64,000 nucleotides of DNA from Muribaculaceae bacterium (GCA_017619935.1 JAFZRJ010000004.1:1-64000), one strand, 5' to 3'; positions 34,340 to 44,135 are shown, counted from the first letter of the stretch. The notes: a model not told the origin generated them from the letters alone. Program-made: numbers and translations.

Positions 34340-35261
34340 CGACCATTTACCCGATAGCAGCCGTGTGGCCACCATCGGTATGTTTGATGGCGTGCATTTG
34401 GGGCATGCCACACTTATTGCAGCCTTGCGCGACGAAGCGGCCCGTGTGGGTCTTCGGTCGCTGGTGGTGACTTTTGACCGGCATCCGCAACGGGTGCTCT
34501 CGGAGGCTTCCGAACTCAAGATGCTGCAAACTTTAGATGACCGCATTTCGGCCATCGCTTCACTGGGTCCTGATGAGTTGCTGATACTGCCTTTCACTAG
34601 CGAAATGGCAACCACCACTACGCGGGACTTCTTGCAAATGTTGCACAACCGCTACGGCGTGAGCACGCTCATCGTGGGCTATAACCACCGCTTCGGCCAT
34701 GATGCGCCCAGTACTACGGTGGAGTATGCCGCCATCGGCCGTGAAGTGGGTGTGAACGTGATTAAAGCGCCTGAATATTTGGGCGAATATGCTCCGGTGA
34801 GTTCCACCATTGTGCGTGGGCTCATTGCCGCCGGCAAGGTGACCGACGCCATGCACTGCATGGGGCGGCCCTATTGCCTGCACGGGCGTGTGGTGCACGG
34901 GTTCCACAATGGTCGGGGCATAGGATTCCCCACGGCCAATGTGGGCGAGATAGATTCCGACATCATTCTGCCCCACAACGGAGCCTATGCGGTACTTGTC
35001 CATCTAGGTGGACAATGCCTGCAGGGTATGGTCAACGTGGGCACGCGCCCCACACTGGACAATGGTCCGCAACTGTCGGTGGAAGTCAATATTTTTGACT
35101 TTGACGATGATATTTACGGACAGGACATCAGTTTGGAATTCATCGGTTTTTTGCGGCTGGAGTTCAAGTTGGGCAGTATCGAGGAACTGCGTGAACAGCT
35201 CACCCGTGACCGCGAAAAAAGCCGTGCAGTATTAACAACGTATATCAAATCAATCAACTAA
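34320..35261 (+). CDS. ribF: Bifunctional riboflavin kinase/FAD synthetase
   Basis: The frame is open from 34176, but ATG 34320 begins the known N-terminal region (MHLVNYNDHL) and gives 313 aa, typical for RibF. The FAD synthetase half shows VATIGMFDGVHLGHATLI (HxGH nucleotidyltransferase motif) and STLIVGYNHRFGHD; the riboflavin kinase half shows GRVVHGFHNGRGIGFPTANV and GMVNVGTRPTLDNG, ending with a helix (LEFKLGSIEELREQL). It makes FMN and FAD from riboflavin in the cytoplasm. It overlaps the SDR gene by 20 bp, and upp starts 1 bp after it. Confidence 0.95.
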   Translation: MHLVNYNDHLPDSSRVATIGMFDGVHLGHATLIAALRDEAARVGLRSLVVTFDRHPQRVLSEASELKMLQTLDDRISAIASLGPDELLILPFTSEMATTTTRDFLQMLHNRYGVSTLIVGYNHRFGHDAPSTTVEYAAIGREVGVNVIKAPEYLGEYAPVSSTIVRGLIAAGKVTDAMHCMGRPYCLHGRVVHGFHNGRGIGFPTANVGEIDSDIILPHNGAYAVLVHLGGQCLQGMVNVGTRPTLDNGPQLSVEVNIFDFDDDIYGQDISLEFIGFLRLEFKLGSIEELREQLTRDREKSRAVLTTYIKSIN

Positions 35262-35262
35262 T

Positions 35263-35961
35263 ATGGAAATCATCAACCTTTGCGACCAGCACTCGCTGGT
35301 GAGCCAATACATGAGCGAATTGCGTGATCGGGTGATACAGCAAGACCGCATGCGATTCAGGTTGAATGTGAAACGCTTGGGACAAATCATGGCTTACGAA
35401 ATCAGCAAGCGTCTTGATTACGCCTCAACACCCACAGCCACTCCACTAGGTGTTGCCCCCACACATACACTGGCCGATCCCATGGTGCTGGCTACCATCT
35501 TGCGTGCGGGACTGCCCTTCCATGAGGGTTTCCTGAGCTTCTTTGACAATGCCGAGAATGCCTTCGTGAGTGCCTATCGCAAATATCAGCCTGGCAGCGA
35601 TGATTTTGACATTCACATTGAGTATATGGCGAGCCCGTCGATTGAGGGCAAGACCCTGATTATTGTTGACCCCATGTTGGCCACAGGCTCTTCGATGGAA
35701 CTGGCCTATCGCGCCCTGCTCACCAAGGGCGAGCCACGTCATGTTCATGTGGCATGTGTGATTGCCAGCGACCAGTCGGTGGACTTTATCAAGCAGCACA
35801 TGCCTGCCGACAGCACCACCGTGTGGGCTTGCGACATCGACCACGAACTGAACAGTCACAGCTATATCGTTCCCGGTCTGGGCGATGCCGGTGACTTGCT
35901 TTATGGGCAAAAGAGCGACTGGGAGAAAAAACTGGAAGAGTTGCCCCAACAAATGAAATAA
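35263..35961 (+). CDS. upp: Uracil phosphoribosyltransferase
   Basis: 232 aa. The PRPP-binding loop is clear (LIIVDPMLATGSSMELAYRA), as are the early MSELRDRVIQQDRMRFRLNV and LATILRAGLPFHEGFLSFFD segments typical of Upp and the C-terminal YIVPGLGDAGDLLYGQK. It converts uracil and PRPP to UMP in pyrimidine salvage. An insert near residues 60-70 makes it slightly longer than the usual 210 aa. It is translationally adjacent to ribF. Confidence 0.93.
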   Translation: MEIINLCDQHSLVSQYMSELRDRVIQQDRMRFRLNVKRLGQIMAYEISKRLDYASTPTATPLGVAPTHTLADPMVLATILRAGLPFHEGFLSFFDNAENAFVSAYRKYQPGSDDFDIHIEYMASPSIEGKTLIIVDPMLATGSSMELAYRALLTKGEPRHVHVACVIASDQSVDFIKQHMPADSTTVWACDIDHELNSHSYIVPGLGDAGDLLYGQKSDWEKKLEELPQQMK

Positions 35962-35985
35962 AATAATAACCATATCAAAAATCAA

Positions 35986-36525
35986 ATGACGATGAAAAAG
36001 AAAATGCTTTACTTGGCCGCCCTCTTGTGCTGCCTGTTTACTTTCACCTCTTGTGGCGATGATGGTGATGATGGGCCAACCAGCGAAGCCACTGGAACCT
36101 ACACGATTACTTTCAGCCCCGATTTCTTTAAGGTAGCCAAACATGTCAATATTTATTACAAGGGCGCTAATGGCGAGAACAAGAACGATGTGGTCATGGC
36201 CGGCTCCGTTCTGCCTTGGACAAAGACAATAAAAAGCACTCGTTTTCCCGCCGAATTGGGATACAAGATTGTGATTGAGCCTAAGGAAGAGTCTGAAATA
36301 ACAGATGGCACTTACACACTTGAAGTGGTGGGAGCTATCAATGGTGCGGTGAATACCGGAGGTTTCTTCTCCAACAATCAACAAATGCTAAATAAAACCG
36401 AGTTTAAAGCTGGCGAAACCAGCAAGATGCTGAAATGGTTGAAGGATAATAAGGAGAAGAGCTATGGCTATAAGCTGGGTAAGGACGGCAATGCCATTCC
36501 CTATACTCCAGCATTTGGCAGCTAA
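35986..36525 (+). CDS. Lipoprotein of unknown function
   Basis: 179 aa (or 177 from the second Met at 35992) with a lipoprotein signal (KKKMLYLAALLCCLFTFTSC) followed by an acidic Asp/Gly tract. The mature part is predicted beta-rich (TYTITFSPDFFKVAKHVNIY, YKIVIEPKEES). No family was recognised; similar small lipoproteins are common in Bacteroidales. It follows upp by 24 bp and could share its transcript. Confidence 0.75.
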   Translation: MTMKKKMLYLAALLCCLFTFTSCGDDGDDGPTSEATGTYTITFSPDFFKVAKHVNIYYKGANGENKNDVVMAGSVLPWTKTIKSTRFPAELGYKIVIEPKEESEITDGTYTLEVVGAINGAVNTGGFFSNNQQMLNKTEFKAGETSKMLKWLKDNKEKSYGYKLGKDGNAIPYTPAFGS

Positions 36526-36637
36526 TGTTGGTAACCGCTAGATAGTAATAAGGTTTATCATATACATTTTAGGACATTATAAAGGCGTCTTACGAGATAC
36601 GTCCTTTGCAGTTACACATTTTGGGTAACCTTGTGAC

Positions 36638-37390
36638 ATGGAGTTGATGCAAAAAGTTACGATAATAACTGTCTGTTATAATGTAAAGGAGGCACTTTCA
36701 AAGACTGTTGAAAGTGTGCTCGGTCAGGATTATCAAAATCTTGAGTACATTATCATTGACGGACAATCTACAGATGGCACATCAGATTACCTAAAGAGTC
36801 TGCCGGCAGATCGTATTAAATGGATATCTGAACCAGATGGTGGCATCTATGACGCAATGAATAAGGGTGTTAAGATGGCAACAGGGCAATGGATATTGTT
36901 CATGAATGCGGCAGACACCTTTGTTGATAGTTCCATTGTGAGTCAAGTCTTCGCCAATGACACATCGGATGCCGAAATCATTTATGGCGCAGTACAGAAA
37001 AACGGAGTCGTCAAGCAAGCAGAACCTGTCCATAACAGCCATCGTATGTTCTTTTGTCACCAATGCGTGTTTACCCGAGATTATCTCCTCCGAGATAATC
37101 CTTTTGACACTCATTATAAGATGTCGGCAGACTTCAAATTCTTCAAGCAGATGGTTCTTCAGAAACGTCGTTTCTTGAAAACCGACATTGCGATTGCTAA
37201 TTTTGACACATCCGGAATATCCAACAGTAGCCGAGCCGCTGGCGTCGCAGAAAACATCAGAATTATCTTTGAACTTGATAGTACATTTGACAAACTGCGT
37301 CTTGCGCCCAGAATGATATTTCAGTATATCATGTGCAAACTTAGAGGGTGGGTGAGGAATTTAGCGAAAAATAATCAGCATGAACAATAG
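36638..37390 (+). CDS. Family 2 glycosyltransferase
   Basis: 250 aa. GT-A fold of the GT2 family: KVTIITVCYNVKEALSKTVE, LEYIIIDGQSTDGTSDYL, WISEPDGGIYDAMNKGVKMA (the DxD-like position) and WILFMNAADTF. This subtype often adds sugars to polysaccharide or LPS intermediates on the cytoplasmic face of the membrane. The end overlaps the next glycosyltransferase by 11 bp. Base composition is more AT-rich than the neighbours. Confidence 0.88.
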   Translation: MELMQKVTIITVCYNVKEALSKTVESVLGQDYQNLEYIIIDGQSTDGTSDYLKSLPADRIKWISEPDGGIYDAMNKGVKMATGQWILFMNAADTFVDSSIVSQVFANDTSDAEIIYGAVQKNGVVKQAEPVHNSHRMFFCHQCVFTRDYLLRDNPFDTHYKMSADFKFFKQMVLQKRRFLKTDIAIANFDTSGISNSSRAAGVAENIRIIFELDSTFDKLRLAPRMIFQYIMCKLRGWVRNLAKNNQHEQ

Positions 37391-38141
37391 CATATCTGTT
37401 GTAATCAATACATATAATGCAAGTAAATATCTTGCAAGGGTGCTGGAAACGGTCAAGACGTTCGATGAGATTGTTGTCTGCGACATGGAAAGCACCGATG
37501 CCACTGTGGAGATTGCCCAGGGCTATGGTTGCAAAATCGTTACTTTCCCCAAAGGCGACTGCAAAAGTGCCGAACCTGCACGCACCTTCGCCATCCAGTC
37601 GGCTTCCAGCGATTGGGTGCTTGTGGTTGATGCCGATGAACTGGTTCCGCAAGCTCTGCGTGACTATCTCTATGACTTCGTTCAGCATCCCGATGACATT
37701 CGAGGCTTATATATCCCGCGGAAGAACTACACGATGAACAAGTTCTTGCCCAGTTCTTATCCTGATTATCAGTTGCGATTCTTCATTAGGGAAGGTACCG
37801 AATGGCCTCCCTATGTGCATACGTTCCCTGTTGTGAAAGGGAAAACCAGCCATGTGCCAAAGTCACGTAAAGACTTGGCGTTTGAGCATCTAGACGATTC
37901 GACTCACGCGTCTATTGTACGGCTAAACAATTACACCGACAATGAGGTGGAAAAGAGGGCTGGAACGCGTGTCACACTGTTCAAGATGATATTTTCACCA
38001 TTCATCCGCTTTTGCAAAATGTATTTTCTGAAAGGAGGCATCTTTTATGGTGTTTCAGGATATGTGTATGCGAAGCGTTCAGCCATTTACAAGTTCACGG
38101 TGTTGAGCAAACTTTATGAGAAACAGATAGGGATGAAATAA
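37380..38141 (+). CDS. Family 2 glycosyltransferase (WaaE/KdtX-like)
   Basis: 253 aa. N-terminal ISVVINTYNASKYLARVLET, IVVCDMESTDATVEIAQGYG and WVLVVDADELVPQALRDYL (DADE metal motif) match the WaaE/KdtX-type GT2 group that decorates the LPS core. A basic C-terminal region with a hydrophobic patch (FYGVSGYVYAKRSAIYKFTV) suggests membrane contact. It overlaps the preceding GT2 gene, so the pair works together, probably on surface glycan. Confidence 0.88.
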   Translation: MNNSISVVINTYNASKYLARVLETVKTFDEIVVCDMESTDATVEIAQGYGCKIVTFPKGDCKSAEPARTFAIQSASSDWVLVVDADELVPQALRDYLYDFVQHPDDIRGLYIPRKNYTMNKFLPSSYPDYQLRFFIREGTEWPPYVHTFPVVKGKTSHVPKSRKDLAFEHLDDSTHASIVRLNNYTDNEVEKRAGTRVTLFKMIFSPFIRFCKMYFLKGGIFYGVSGYVYAKRSAIYKFTVLSKLYEKQIGMK

Positions 38142-38143
38142 CG

Positions 38144-38183
38144 CATGGCCTCGCCACTTCGAAGTGATGAGGCCATGTTGTTT
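38144..38183. terminator. Hairpin between convergent glycosyltransferase and panB genes
   Basis: Inverted repeat CATGGCCTC/GAGGCCATG with an inner CACTTC/GAAGTG stem, two bases past the glycosyltransferase stop; TTGTTT follows on the plus strand. Confidence 0.65.
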
Positions 38184-38223
38184 ATAGTGCAAAACCATCG
38201 GCCGATGCTGGTCGGCTCGGATA

Positions 38224-39045
38224 TCAGTATTGTTCGTTTTCGTTGGGGAAGTCGCCGCGCTTCACGTCGTTGATATAGTTGCCCACGCTGTCCACGATTT
38301 GTTCGCCCAGGTTGTTGTAGAGACGTAGGAATTTGGGCTTGAATGCAGTGTTCAGTCCCAGCATGTCGTGCACCACAAGCACTTGTCCGTCGGTGTTCGG
38401 TCCGGCACCGATACCGATGGTGGGCACATGGATGGCTTCGGTGACTTTTGCAGCCAGCACCGCGGGAATTTTTTCCAGCACGATGGCAAAGCACCCCACT
38501 TCTTCCAGCACGCGTGCGTCGCTCATCAGCCTCAGGGCTTCGGCTTCACCAGTAGCGCGGGTGGCGTAGGTGCCAAATTTGTTGATTGACTGCGGGGTGA
38601 GTCCCAGATGTCCCATGACGGGGATGCCGGCCCGCAATATCATTTCAATGGCGCCACGCATTTCGCGTCCGCCTTCGAGTTTGACACCGTCGGCCCCTGT
38701 TTCGCGCATGATGCGCACGGCATTGCGTTGAGCCTCGATGGGGTCACCTTGATAGGTGCCGAAGGGCATATCGACAATGACCATGGCCCGTGTGGCTGCT
38801 CGAGCGACCGTGCGGCCATAGACGATCATGTCGTCGATGGTGATGGGAATGGTGGTGGCGTTGCCTTGCATGACATTTGACGCGCTGTCGCCCACAAGGA
38901 TGATGTCCACGCCGGCTTGGTCAACAAGCGAAGCCATGGTGTAGTCGTAGGATGTGAGCATCGCAATTTTCTCACCTGATTGCATCATGTCCTTGATGCG
39001 CTTGGTGGTCACCTTCTTGGTGTCGGTAACGGTGTAAGTTGACAT
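38224..39045 (-). CDS. panB: 3-methyl-2-oxobutanoate hydroxymethyltransferase
   Basis: 273 aa, the usual PanB length. Motifs: MLTSYDYTMASLVDQAGVDI, ILVGDSASNVMQGNATTIPI (metal-binding region), MPFGTYQGDPIEA, VKLEGG and MGHLGLTPQSINKFG, ending with GAGPNTDGQVLVVHDMLG. It transfers a hydroxymethyl group from methylene-tetrahydrofolate to ketoisovalerate, giving ketopantoate for pantothenate and CoA. The gene stands alone, divergent from the MscS channel gene. Confidence 0.95.
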   Translation of the reverse strand: MSTYTVTDTKKVTTKRIKDMMQSGEKIAMLTSYDYTMASLVDQAGVDIILVGDSASNVMQGNATTIPITIDDMIVYGRTVARAATRAMVIVDMPFGTYQGDPIEAQRNAVRIMRETGADGVKLEGGREMRGAIEMILRAGIPVMGHLGLTPQSINKFGTYATRATGEAEALRLMSDARVLEEVGCFAIVLEKIPAVLAAKVTEAIHVPTIGIGAGPNTDGQVLVVHDMLGLNTAFKPKFLRLYNNLGEQIVDSVGNYINDVKRGDFPNENEQY

Positions 39046-39218
39046 TTCTTTGCTTGATTAAAAATATGCGTACGAAATTACAATAAAAAACTCATACACG
39101 TTGCAATGCTTGCAATTTTTATGCCATTGGTGGCACATTTAGCCGTTTTTTGGGCATAAATCAGTGTTCACTAGCGAAAAATCATTACCTTTGCGAACAA
39201 TAAATCCTAGTTGAAACT

Positions 39219-41564
39219 ATGAAGAAAATATTGATAAGCTTCTTGTTGGTGCTGTTCACGTGCCTGCACGGTGTTGCAGTGCTCAAGGAACACGATATGT
39301 CTCAGGCGTTGCGCGTGTTGCGCTCGGAACTCTCCATGACCCATGAAGAGCAAGTGCAGCGCATGACCCGTTTCAATGAGATGAGCCGGCGGTTTGACCA
39401 GATGATGATTCAAGTGATGGACCGCAGCCAACAGATAGAATTGATGCTCTATTCTCAAAAGAGCGACTATGTGTTCGACTTGGCTTATGCATGCAGTGAA
39501 GCCACTACGCTTTATGACCAAATGTCGAACCGGATGTTGCCTTTCGAGGTGTTTGCCCAGAAGTACAACGACCAAGTGACCCAGTATGTGCGCTTGGTGC
39601 GTTCGTTGGAGCGCATCCCCGATGTGTTGCTGACCACCCAGCAGACCCGCGACGACCGTGACAGTTGCATTGTGCTTGCCAACCAACTCGCGCATGATAT
39701 GGCTGTCCAACAAGTGCAGATTGAGAAAACACAGGAGCGCTCCGAAGAGGTGATGGCCAAATCTAAGGAACTCAATGCGTTTGCTCTGAAGGCCTACGAA
39801 GATATTCGTCGCAGTGTTTTCATCAATGGTGACCAATCCTATTTCACGATATTAAGTAACTTGCCGCGTTATTGGCGGCAAGGCAGAATGGATTTGTACA
39901 GTAAGTACCGGCCAACAGGAAATGTCCATAGTGAATGGCGCGGCAACCTGATTTTTTTCCTGTTAATGTTCATTTTGTCGTACGTGGTGCTGGCGTTTGT
40001 GTTGTGTACGTTGGTGATTCGCTTTCTCATTCCGAAAAGGTGGAGAACGGAGGAGTTTCTCAAGAAACGAAGTTGTATCATCATCGCCGCCAGCGCTGCC
40101 GTCTTTGCCATTGTTACACTAGTTATCTCACTGGTGCTTACCGACCAGAATTTTATCATTATGGCTTCGCGCCTGTTGAGTGAATTTGCGTGGTTGCTTG
40201 TGGCCATCATGTTGTCGCTCATCATCCGTCTGAAAGGTGAAACGGTGAAAAATGGCCTCATTCTTTATTTGCCTATTACAGTGGTGGGTTTTGTGGTGTT
40301 TTTATATCGCATTACATTCATGCCCAATACCATCGTTAATGTCACCTTCCCGGCCATTTTGTTGCTTTGCACTCTGTGGCAATGGTGGGTGGTTAAACGT
40401 CACAGCAAGAAGGTGCCTCGCAGCGACAAGTTCTATTCTTGGATGTCGCTGCTGGCTATGGTAGTTGCCTTGGTGATGGCATGGTGCGGTTACACGCTCA
40501 TGAGTGTACAGGTGTTGATTTGGTGGATTATCCAACTCACCATGATTCAAGGCATTACATTTGTTTATGACTTGTTGCACCGTTACGAGGCCTCCCATAT
40601 TGCTGCCGACGCAGACATCCGTGACACTTGGTTTTATGATGCTATCTACAAGATGGTGATTCCTATCGCAGCCACGTTTAGTGTGGCGGCTTCCATCTAT
40701 TGGGCGGCACGAGTGTTCGACATCACCGAGTGGTGCCGGGAAGTATATACCCACAAGTTTATCAATATTCCTGATGTGATTGTCGTATCGCTGGATCGTG
40801 TCATCGCGTTGGTGGCTGTGGGTTTTGTGTTCAGCTATATCATCTATTTGTGTGTGAATAGTTATGTGGCATGGAAGGAATACAAGACCAAAACCAAGAA
40901 CAAGGCGGTGTCGCTGAGCATGAACCTGATGAAATATCTGGGGTGGGGCATCTTCATCTACATCGTGATGGTGACGTTGCATGTGAATCGTGCGGGAATC
41001 ACGCTGATTTTGACGGGTCTGTCAACTGGTATTGGTTTCGCTATGAAGGATACGCTGGAGAACCTCTTCTATGGTCTGTCGCTCATGAGCGGACGCGTGA
41101 AGATAGGCGACATGATTGAGTGTGACGGCATTCGTGGTCGTGTGACCAACATCAATTATCAGAGCACAATGGTCGAAACCATCGACGGCTCAGTCATCGC
41201 GTTCCTCAACAGTCAACTGTTCAGCAAAAACTTCAAGAACATGACTCGTAACCATGGTTATGAATTGGCTCAGGTGAGTGTCGGCATTGCTTATGGCTCT
41301 AAGGTGAACCAGGTGCGTGAACTCATCGTTGAGCGATTGTCGAAACTTGACTGTTACGATCGCAAGAAAGGCATTCAGGTGCTTTTCGACAACTTCGGGG
41401 AAAGTAGCGTGGACTTGAATGTGGTGTTGTGGACACCTGTAGCCACCCGTCTGACCGACCACGCCCGCATCAAGGAATGCATCTATGAGGTGCTGAATGA
41501 AAATGGCATAGAGATACCATTCCCGCAGCGTGACCTCCACTTGGTTACTCCCGCCACTACCTAG
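39219..41564 (+). CDS. Large mechanosensitive channel, MscS family
   Basis: 781 aa. Signal-like N-terminus (MKKILISFLLVLFTCLHGV), a periplasmic helical coiled region (about 25-230, rich in Gln, Met and Arg), then about 10-11 membrane segments and a C-terminal MscS domain: AGITLILTGLSTGIGFAMKD (pore helix), LENLFYGLSLMSGRVKIGDM, IRGRVTNINYQSTMVETIDG and a final alpha/beta part (DNFGESSVDLNVVLWTPVAT). The size and extra helices are like MscK/MscM or other large MscS relatives. It releases solutes on hypo-osmotic shock at the inner membrane. A TACCTTTG -7 box lies at 39186-39193. Confidence 0.88.
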   Translation: MKKILISFLLVLFTCLHGVAVLKEHDMSQALRVLRSELSMTHEEQVQRMTRFNEMSRRFDQMMIQVMDRSQQIELMLYSQKSDYVFDLAYACSEATTLYDQMSNRMLPFEVFAQKYNDQVTQYVRLVRSLERIPDVLLTTQQTRDDRDSCIVLANQLAHDMAVQQVQIEKTQERSEEVMAKSKELNAFALKAYEDIRRSVFINGDQSYFTILSNLPRYWRQGRMDLYSKYRPTGNVHSEWRGNLIFFLLMFILSYVVLAFVLCTLVIRFLIPKRWRTEEFLKKRSCIIIAASAAVFAIVTLVISLVLTDQNFIIMASRLLSEFAWLLVAIMLSLIIRLKGETVKNGLILYLPITVVGFVVFLYRITFMPNTIVNVTFPAILLLCTLWQWWVVKRHSKKVPRSDKFYSWMSLLAMVVALVMAWCGYTLMSVQVLIWWIIQLTMIQGITFVYDLLHRYEASHIAADADIRDTWFYDAIYKMVIPIAATFSVAASIYWAARVFDITEWCREVYTHKFINIPDVIVVSLDRVIALVAVGFVFSYIIYLCVNSYVAWKEYKTKTKNKAVSLSMNLMKYLGWGIFIYIVMVTLHVNRAGITLILTGLSTGIGFAMKDTLENLFYGLSLMSGRVKIGDMIECDGIRGRVTNINYQSTMVETIDGSVIAFLNSQLFSKNFKNMTRNHGYELAQVSVGIAYGSKVNQVRELIVERLSKLDCYDRKKGIQVLFDNFGESSVDLNVVLWTPVATRLTDHARIKECIYEVLNENGIEIPFPQRDLHLVTPATT

Positions 41565-41582
41565 GCGATGTCATGTCCTGAT

Positions 41583-42551
41583 CTAGATTTGGACCAATAA
41601 TAAGATAGAAATTATCACTATCAAGAAGACGCTGGTCGTGACACTGATAAAGGTGAAACAAGCCAATAGCATATTTTTCCAAAGGGTTTTCCACCATCCG
41701 AAGCCATACAGTTGTTTATAGTCTATAAGGTAGATGATTGCAGAGACAAGTCCTGGCAAATCATCGTCACCCCCTTTGACCCATAACAAACTGAGTAAGA
41801 AATATAGAAAAGACAGGATGACGATTTGACTGCTGATGAATATCTGAGCAAAAAGCTGCTCACTGAGAGCGAGGTTCCCCATTCGTGGCGACTTGCGGAA
41901 CAACAGCCATGCGAAGAAAGCGAAAAAACATTGATAAATGAGGATACTGACGGCTCGGTGATCATCAAGCCATAACTGTGAGTTGTGTAATTTTTTGATG
42001 AACTTTTGTGAGCGGTTTTTCACTTGGAGCTTGTGTTCAGCATTACGATAGTTTATCAATGGGCGACTCTTTCCATTCAGTTCTATAGTTGTGGTATCGG
42101 AGATGATTAGATGAACGACATTACCTATTTTTTCAATGTTTATGGCGGTTTGATTATTGGAATCCCCCATTTTATATAAATGTCCAGTGATGCTTGTGAT
42201 GATGAAGAAGGTGGTCACAAAGATGAAAAGCATCTTGAATGGGGGAAAATAAGGTTGCCGATGACCTTTCAGGTAGTCGGCAATCATATATCCTGGGCGG
42301 AACAAGAGGTGCAGAATGTTGCGTGGCATGCTACGGTTGCCGGCTCCCCAAACGTCGAGGAACCCCGCAAGCAAACGTCGGGGCGTAAGCCGGTCGGTAT
42401 TGCTGTTTTGGCCACATCGTGGGCAATACTGGCCATTGAAACTTTCGCCACAGTTGAGGCAAACGTGCTGCTCGTCGTTCAAAGGCTCGGGCTGATAGGG
42501 CCGTTTTTGCCATTGCCTGAAGCGTGTCCAATAATACCTGATCTTATTCAT
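41583..42551 (-). CDS. DUF3667 zinc-ribbon membrane protein
   Basis: The start at 42551 (MNKIRYYWTRFRQWQKRPYQ) was chosen because it overlaps the previous stop by 8 bp (ATGAATAA); 322 aa. A zinc-ribbon CLNCGESFNGQYCPRCGQNS (about residues 27-46) and RRLLAGFLDVW precede a hydrophobic half with four or five membrane helices. This is the DUF3667 pattern, common in Bacteroidetes and of unknown function. It is the last gene of the long minus-strand run, translationally coupled to the ATPase-DUF4435 gene. Confidence 0.8.
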   Translation of the reverse strand: MNKIRYYWTRFRQWQKRPYQPEPLNDEQHVCLNCGESFNGQYCPRCGQNSNTDRLTPRRLLAGFLDVWGAGNRSMPRNILHLLFRPGYMIADYLKGHRQPYFPPFKMLFIFVTTFFIITSITGHLYKMGDSNNQTAINIEKIGNVVHLIISDTTTIELNGKSRPLINYRNAEHKLQVKNRSQKFIKKLHNSQLWLDDHRAVSILIYQCFFAFFAWLLFRKSPRMGNLALSEQLFAQIFISSQIVILSFLYFLLSLLWVKGGDDDLPGLVSAIIYLIDYKQLYGFGWWKTLWKNMLLACFTFISVTTSVFLIVIISILLLVQI

Positions 42552-44115
42552 CAATTCCAAAGCATTGCTTGACAGCCTTGCGGATGTCGCGTGCTGCCTG
42601 GCTGTCACCCTTCAGGATATTGAGCACGCCACGAATGTAGTCATCTTTGCGATGGTAACCGCACAAGTTGGCCACGTTGCTGTCACCAATCATCTGTTTC
42701 TGGTTAAACACTCTCAGCACGGCCATGTAGTCGCGTTGTTGCAGATAATCGTGGAACTCCCGACACAGTTGTTCATACATACCACGAGGATTGATTTCGT
42801 TGACCAAGTCGAGCATGTGTTCTTCCACTTCGTTGATATTCTTGAACTTCATGTCGATGCGCATCTCCACACTACGCTTCACGTAGTGGCGCACATGTTC
42901 CAGCGCTTGCAACTTGATTTCATGCGAAAACATTTTGAGTACCGAGTCCCTCACCTTGTTGAACACTTCGTTCTCGTTGCGGCGCTTGTGTCGTGCCACG
43001 GCGCGAATCACACCTTCGAGCATGAGAATGTTCTCAATTTCGGCTACATTGGGCACATAAATGTTTCGCTTGAGCAGATAGGCCACTTCTTGGTCGTTGC
43101 GCCGGTCACGGTCCACAATGCCCCGGCTCTCCAAACGGTGGAATGAGCGCAGGTCGTTGAACGAGCGCACCGACTCAATCACCTTGTCACAACTACCCAA
43201 AGCCTTGACTGTGTATTCGGGGAAGATGAGTGGATATAGGCGTGAATCGATGCTGTGGCGTTCGTCACCCTCGACGAAGAGAACGGGCTTTCGGCTGCCC
43301 AAAATGTCGAAATACAAGGCATCGCCCAACTCCTGTCCGGCAGGCATCACTTCATAGTCCCAAGCCTTTTGTACCGGGTCGTATGCCTTCACCCACACGC
43401 ACTGGTTATCGACACGCGACGAAGCGAAGTCCACGTCGTGCGTGTTATAGATAAAGGTGCAGTCGGGTCGCATCTCTTCAATCACATTCCACAGGGTTTT
43501 CATGATGCTGTGGTGGATAAAAGTCTCGGGGTCGTCAACGAGAATCACCGCATCGGGCATGGCATAGAGCGCGGCTCCTATATAGAAGAGCACCGCCCGT
43601 TCGCCATCGCTAAGCCGCAGTGACGTGAACTTGTCGTTAAACCCCTCGGTGGCGAAAAGCAACTTTCCGTTTTCGCGCAGCACCTTGTTTTTGGGGAACA
43701 CTTGCTGCCACTTGCGTACAGTGGTGTCGAGTTTGGTCTTTGGAAACTCCATCTGCTCACCAAGCAATCGGTGAGTCTTGTAGTTCATCAGTTCACGGAA
43801 CTCATCCATGAGCATAATGTAGGTGAGGCGGTCAAATTCAGTGTCGGCGGTGTTGGTCACTTGAGGATTGGCCTGATTGATGTGCTCAAACATCTCGTCG
43901 ATGGAGCCATGCATCGGTTTCTCGTCTTGTGACCGCATGGGAATGAGCGCACGCAAGGCCGACAGGCGATAGGCCTTGTCGCCACAGCCTTCGAGCAATG
44001 CGTTGCAAAAACGGCTTTTCCCCGAGCCATTGGCTCCGATAATGGTAATCTGTCGGGTGTCGTGCAACGTACCCCCCGCTTTGCCGTCAATTCTCAATGG
44101 TAACTGGATGTCCAT
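42544..44115 (-). CDS. Fused AAA/ABC-type ATPase and DUF4435 (TOPRIM-like) protein
   Basis: 523 aa. ATPase half: Walker A GANGSGKS (27-34), signature-like LRLSDGERAVLFYIGAALYA, Walker B AVILVDDPETFIHH and a later FIYNTHDVDFASS. C-terminal half is DUF4435, which has a TOPRIM-like core: VLFVEGDERHSIDSRLY, GIVDRDRRNDQE and NVAEIENILML. The same two parts occur as AriA (ATPase) and AriB (DUF4435 nuclease) in the PARIS anti-phage system, which also has single-chain versions; OLD nucleases are a related plan. Here the gene sits in a housekeeping-looking operon without defence neighbours, so a defence role is only possible. Confidence 0.8.
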   Translation of the reverse strand: MDIQLPLRIDGKAGGTLHDTRQITIIGANGSGKSRFCNALLEGCGDKAYRLSALRALIPMRSQDEKPMHGSIDEMFEHINQANPQVTNTADTEFDRLTYIMLMDEFRELMNYKTHRLLGEQMEFPKTKLDTTVRKWQQVFPKNKVLRENGKLLFATEGFNDKFTSLRLSDGERAVLFYIGAALYAMPDAVILVDDPETFIHHSIMKTLWNVIEEMRPDCTFIYNTHDVDFASSRVDNQCVWVKAYDPVQKAWDYEVMPAGQELGDALYFDILGSRKPVLFVEGDERHSIDSRLYPLIFPEYTVKALGSCDKVIESVRSFNDLRSFHRLESRGIVDRDRRNDQEVAYLLKRNIYVPNVAEIENILMLEGVIRAVARHKRRNENEVFNKVRDSVLKMFSHEIKLQALEHVRHYVKRSVEMRIDMKFKNINEVEEHMLDLVNEINPRGMYEQLCREFHDYLQQRDYMAVLRVFNQKQMIGDSNVANLCGYHRKDDYIRGVLNILKGDSQAARDIRKAVKQCFGIDE

Positions 44116-44135
44116 AATGATTGGTTTTTAGAACC

